This document shows, piece after piece, positions 61,442 to 64,000 of a DNA stretch of 64,000 nucleotides (within the stretch, counting starts at the first letter, position 1; the number at the start of each line of letters is the position of its first letter). Made by a program: the position numbers and the translations under genes. The DNA comes from Oscillospiraceae bacterium. GTDB taxonomy: Bacteria; Bacillota; Clostridia; Oscillospirales; CAG-272. The stretch spans positions 1 to 64,000 of the forward strand of contig SVTP01000004.1 in the NCBI GenBank assembly GCA_015063725.1, read 5' to 3'. Below the pieces are notes generated by a model. That model worked only from the letters and a program-made list of their open reading frames with translations. It made no database searches and had not been told where the DNA came from.

Positions 61442-61478
61442 AATAGACGGAAAAGATGCTGCCCACATCACACAAAGA
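61442..61478 (-). promoter_or_regulatory. Conserved motif upstream of ECF gene 1, possible autoregulatory promoter
   Basis: On the minus strand GGCAGCATCTTTTCCGTCTA aligns with GGCGGCATTTTTCTCGTTTA upstream of ECF gene 2, with flanking TGTGTGATGTG against TGCGTAATGCA. CGTCTA would suit an ECF -10, but a GGAAC-like -35 is not present. Confidence 0.5.
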
Positions 61479-61497
61479 TCAAAAAATAATTTATTTT

Positions 61498-61526
61498 ATT
61501 ATAGCACACTTTTGACCTCTTGCATA
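61498..61526 (-). promoter_or_regulatory. Sigma-A-type promoter of ECF module 1
   Basis: On the minus strand TATGCA (61521-61526) and GCTATAAT with box 61498-61503 are 17 bp apart. The -35 is poor, but module 2 shows the same arrangement (TATACA-N17-TATAAT). Confidence 0.6.
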
Positions 61527-61535
61527 GAGCAAAAC

Positions 61536-61568
61536 GGGCAAACACCACAATTTGGATGGTGTTTGCCC
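61536..61568 (-). terminator. Terminator of module 2
   Basis: On the minus strand GGGCAAACACC and GGTGTTTGCCC are followed by GTTTTG, 33 bases past the LRR gene stop codon. Confidence 0.8.
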
Positions 61569-61600
61569 ACAAAAGGATTTGCTCGTTCTTTGAAAATGCT

Positions 61601-63292
61601 TTAATGCGTAAAAAGGATTTCGAATTGCTTGGAGCCTTCTGCCCAATCCGCGGCTTTTTCAACAGACTCCCACTCTGTCTCACTACCTGCAAAAAGAATG
61701 GTCTCCAAATATCTTGCGGAAGCAAAGGCATACTTGTTGATATACTTCAGGGTGCTCGGGAGTGTAACGCGAATATACTCCCCATGGGTATAAAATGCGG
61801 AATCGGCAATGCCTACTGTTCCCTCTCGCACTGCAATCTCGTCCAGGTCTTTTTCGGCGGCGATTGCCCAATTTCCAACGTATCCAACACCGTTTTCCAC
61901 CTGTATCAAAGCATCGCATCCGTCGAAGGCGCTTCTCCCTACCCAACGAACGCTATCGGGAATATTGATGTTGTTCAGCTTTTCGCAATTCATAAACGCC
62001 AGCTCCTCGATGACCTCAAGCCCCTCGGGGAAAACCACGCTCTCCAGATTTTGGCAATTGATAAACGCACTGGGACCGATTTCGGTAACGCCCGTTGGAA
62101 TTTCAATTTTTGTCAGTGCCAGGCACTGATAGAACGCACCTCTTTCAATCCGCATCACGTTTTGCGGAAGGATGACATTCTCAAGTCGGAAACAATCGCT
62201 GAAGGTATATTCCTCGATGCGTTGTACCAATGGCGGCAATACGATCTCTGTCAAGGACCGACACTCACTGAATGCTCTTTTTCCAATAGCGGTAACACTT
62301 TGGGGAATGACGATCTCCTGCAATGACGTGCAATTTTCAAAAGCAAAATCACCAATGCTTTCCAAGCCCTCTGGAAGAGAGATCGTTTTCAAATTCAAGC
62401 AGCTTGCAAAGAGACCGTCCTCAATTTTTTTCAGGCTGTCGGGCAGGATGATGTTTTTCAATTCATAACATCCCTCAAATGCACTTTTTCCAATATTGAT
62501 TACGCTTTGCGGAACAGAAATGCTCTCAAGGTTTTGGCAATACCAAAACGCCTTTTCTCCAATTTGCAGCAAGCCCTCGGGCAGTGCAATGCTGACAAGC
62601 TCCTGACAAAAGGCAAATGCCTGATTGCCAATGGAAGTGATGGTATCGGGGAGCGTTACACTTTTGACGGTTTTGCAGTTCATAAATGCGCCGTCACCGA
62701 TTGTTGTAACGTGATAACCGCAAAAGTTTTCGGGCACGATAATTTCCTCATCGGTGCAGTTGCCAATGCCTGCCACCATAAAGGTTTTTCCGTCGGGATT
62801 GACGGCATACGCCAAGCCGAGCGAGCCCGTGGCAGGAATGAGCTCTTCGCCAAGCTTTGCACCGCAGTGCGAGCAGAACTGACACATTACCCCCGCTTCC
62901 CTCTCGCTTGGATCACTCGGCGTGGGGAGCTTGATGGTAGGCTCCTTTTCGATCACCCACGCACCTGCAAAATGCGGCAGGAGTGCGATGGGTTGTGTCT
63001 CACGCTCACCGCAGGCGCAAAGACGTGTTTCCTCACCATACTCGGAGCAGCTGGCTTCCTTGGTGATCGTCCATTCGCCAAAAACGTGTGTATGGAGCGG
63101 CGGTTCACCATTGGGATCCTTCGCTTGCCAAAACAAAATGCCGAGGGCTGCCGCCGCAACCAGACAAAGGCACGCCGCAAGTGTACCCCATTTCACCCAT
63201 GCGCGCGACGGACTTTTTGCTGTGGGATCTGCATCCAAAATGTATTTGGCATCAATGCCGCGCAAGGCTTCAAATATCTGCTTGCCATTCAT
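61601..63292 (-). CDS. Membrane-anchored LRR protein, possible anti-sigma partner (module 2)
   Basis: The ATG at 63292, behind AAAGGAGGGGTTTGTAAA and overlapping the sigma gene by 4 bp, gives 563 residues. It is a paralogue of the module 1 protein: a short cytoplasmic part (IFEALRGIDAKYILDADP), a TM helix (about 36-54), the same Cys-rich module (TKEASCSEYGEETRLCACGERETQPI) and about eighteen BspA-type repeats. It ends FAGSETEWESVEKAADWAEGSKQFEILFTH. N-terminal cytoplasmic residues, TM and Cys module are the best conserved parts between the two copies, while LRR repeats differ more, as expected if ligand recognition has diverged. Confidence 0.85.
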   Translation of the reverse strand: MNGKQIFEALRGIDAKYILDADPTAKSPSRAWVKWGTLAACLCLVAAAALGILFWQAKDPNGEPPLHTHVFGEWTITKEASCSEYGEETRLCACGERETQPIALLPHFAGAWVIEKEPTIKLPTPSDPSEREAGVMCQFCSHCGAKLGEELIPATGSLGLAYAVNPDGKTFMVAGIGNCTDEEIIVPENFCGYHVTTIGDGAFMNCKTVKSVTLPDTITSIGNQAFAFCQELVSIALPEGLLQIGEKAFWYCQNLESISVPQSVINIGKSAFEGCYELKNIILPDSLKKIEDGLFASCLNLKTISLPEGLESIGDFAFENCTSLQEIVIPQSVTAIGKRAFSECRSLTEIVLPPLVQRIEEYTFSDCFRLENVILPQNVMRIERGAFYQCLALTKIEIPTGVTEIGPSAFINCQNLESVVFPEGLEVIEELAFMNCEKLNNINIPDSVRWVGRSAFDGCDALIQVENGVGYVGNWAIAAEKDLDEIAVREGTVGIADSAFYTHGEYIRVTLPSTLKYINKYAFASARYLETILFAGSETEWESVEKAADWAEGSKQFEILFTH

Positions 63293-63852
63293 TTTACAAA
63301 CCCCTCCTTTCTCAAAAAGTCCCGCAGCTTTTGCCGTGTGCGGAACATCAGCATAGCAACGTTGTTCTCCTTCATGCCGTATTGCTTGGCAATTTCGGAA
63401 ATAGAGGCGGCATACCAATAACGGTGCACAAAAATATTTCTGGTGCGCCGAGGCAGGGAGCGCAAAAAGCGGTTCAGCGCATCCTGCAGGGCAACCATCT
63501 CGCCAATATCTGCACTCTCCTCTTCATCTGCAACACACTCATCCAATTCGTGATAGAGCAAAATCAGTTTTCCGCCACCCCGTTTTTCGGTCTTTTTGGC
63601 ATTGTAACGATCCAGTGCCAACTGATTGCTGATCATCCCCACGTATCCCTTAAGCGGATCGGGGCGATTTGGCGGAACGGTGTTCCAGGTTTTGAGATAT
63701 GTATCGTTTACGATCTCCTCGGCGTCCTCGTTGTCAGCCAATATCTGATAGGCGATATAATGGCAGTATCGCCCGTATTTCTTGTCTGTTTCGGTGATCG
63801 CCCTCTCGGATCGCGCCCAATACAGATCCACGATCTGTTTGTCATCCAACAT
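63289..63852 (-). CDS. ECF-type RNA polymerase sigma factor (module 2)
   Basis: The 187-residue protein is highly similar to the module 1 sigma factor. The first about 105 residues, including sigma-2, are nearly identical (MLDDKQIVDLYWARSERAI, NEDAEEIVNDTYLKTWNT), while the linker and sigma-4 (LPRRTRNIFVHRYWYAASISEIAKQYGMKENNVAMLMFRTRQKLRDFL) diverge. The -10-binding part is thus shared and the -35-binding part differs, so the two regulons may overlap at -10 and differ at -35. ATG 63852 follows AAAAGGAGAAGTACAAA. Confidence 0.92.
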   Translation of the reverse strand: MLDDKQIVDLYWARSERAITETDKKYGRYCHYIAYQILADNEDAEEIVNDTYLKTWNTVPPNRPDPLKGYVGMISNQLALDRYNAKKTEKRGGGKLILLYHELDECVADEEESADIGEMVALQDALNRFLRSLPRRTRNIFVHRYWYAASISEIAKQYGMKENNVAMLMFRTRQKLRDFLRKEGFVK

Positions 63853-63892
63853 TTTGTACTTCTCCTTTTCGGCAGGATTTTTCTCTCATAGT

Positions 63893-63928
63893 AATAAACG
63901 AGAAAAATGCCGCCTGCATTACGCAAAT
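63893..63928 (-). promoter_or_regulatory. Conserved motif upstream of ECF gene 2
   Basis: On the minus strand GGCGGCATTTTTCTCGTTTA matches the site before ECF gene 1 at 15 of 20 positions or so. See the module 1 site. Confidence 0.5.
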
Positions 63929-63949
63929 AACAAAAATATATTCCCTTTT

Positions 63950-63978
63950 ATTATAGCATATTTTTTGAGTTTTGTATA
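63950..63978 (-). promoter_or_regulatory. Sigma-A-type promoter of ECF module 2
   Basis: On the minus strand TATACA (63973-63978) and TATAAT (63950-63955) are 17 bp apart, near the right edge of the window. Confidence 0.65.
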
Positions 63979-64000
63979 GACAAAACGGCTGTCTCCCAAA

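Noticed and set aside
1-64000. CRISPR array
   Set aside because: Repeats seen are pairs, foldbacks or coding tandem repeats; no regular repeat-spacer series and no cas genes.

Overview
The window reads as chromosomal DNA of a low-to-mid GC Gram-positive bacterium of the class Clostridia, most likely an uncultured gut Oscillospirales/Christensenellales-type lineage. The grounds are SpoVG, a SpoIIQ-like LytM protein, FliB, a YacP-type NYN domain fused to a Tet(M)-like GTPase, many BspA-type leucine-rich-repeat surface proteins, strong AAAGGAGG ribosome sites with frequent TTG starts, and textbook sigma-A promoters (TTGACA-N17-TATAAT). Placement below class is inference. Almost all bases are coding. 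I see no prophage, integrase, plasmid origin, rRNA operon or CRISPR array.

Layout. 1-160: a 17-bp inverted repeat around a promoter-like loop at the window edge, then hairpins. 168-4960: a large surface protein with InlB-type repeats and a divergent SPFH/prohibitin-like protein. 4981-8865: a dispersed palindromic repeat, DUF1015 protein, murC, spoVG and a phosphoesterase. 9036-12273: three tandem lipoprotein genes (two with LRR ectodomains) that share signal peptide, linker and intergenic DNA. 12293-17867: a candidate 6S-like RNA, a DUF1292 protein, then hemW with SbcC/SbcD-like genes and the second copy of the dispersed repeat. 17890-25600: Nudix, membrane and HD genes, a foldback element, pyruvate kinase, a PstS-like binding protein, FliB and unknown proteins. 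25608-26310: tRNA-Trp with a 30-bp inverted duplication of its 3' end, and two 129-bp direct repeats with inverted termini. 26321-29407: membrane protein, MATE exporter and HAD hydrolase.

29410-37594 is a five-gene Gld-like ABC operon (ATPase, permease, two GldG-like proteins, one DUF4340-like protein with an odd cytoplasmic InlB repeat). 37883-44644 holds a SpoIIQ-like gene and a five-gene sugar-type operon (kinase, SIS protein, DegT aminotransferase, a degenerate DegT paralogue, a two-TM protein) divergent from a ceramidase-like enzyme. 44671-51556 is a second ABC system whose first gene fuses a YwaF-like membrane domain to an ABC ATPase. 51758-52086 is tRNA-Pro with a long leader. 52210-56328 encodes two secreted phosphatases (calcineurin-type and alkaline) in one transcription unit, divergent from a ribosomal-protection-like GTPase fused to an NYN nuclease domain. 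59128-64000 holds two tandem copies of an ECF sigma factor plus a membrane-anchored LRR protein, each behind a conserved upstream motif.

The theme is envelope biology: lipoproteins, LRR and InlB repeats, a shared Cys-rich ectodomain module, two ABC systems of unknown substrate, and the duplicated ECF/LRR pair. The ECF/LRR pair and the YwaF-ABC fusion are the best candidates for little-described systems.
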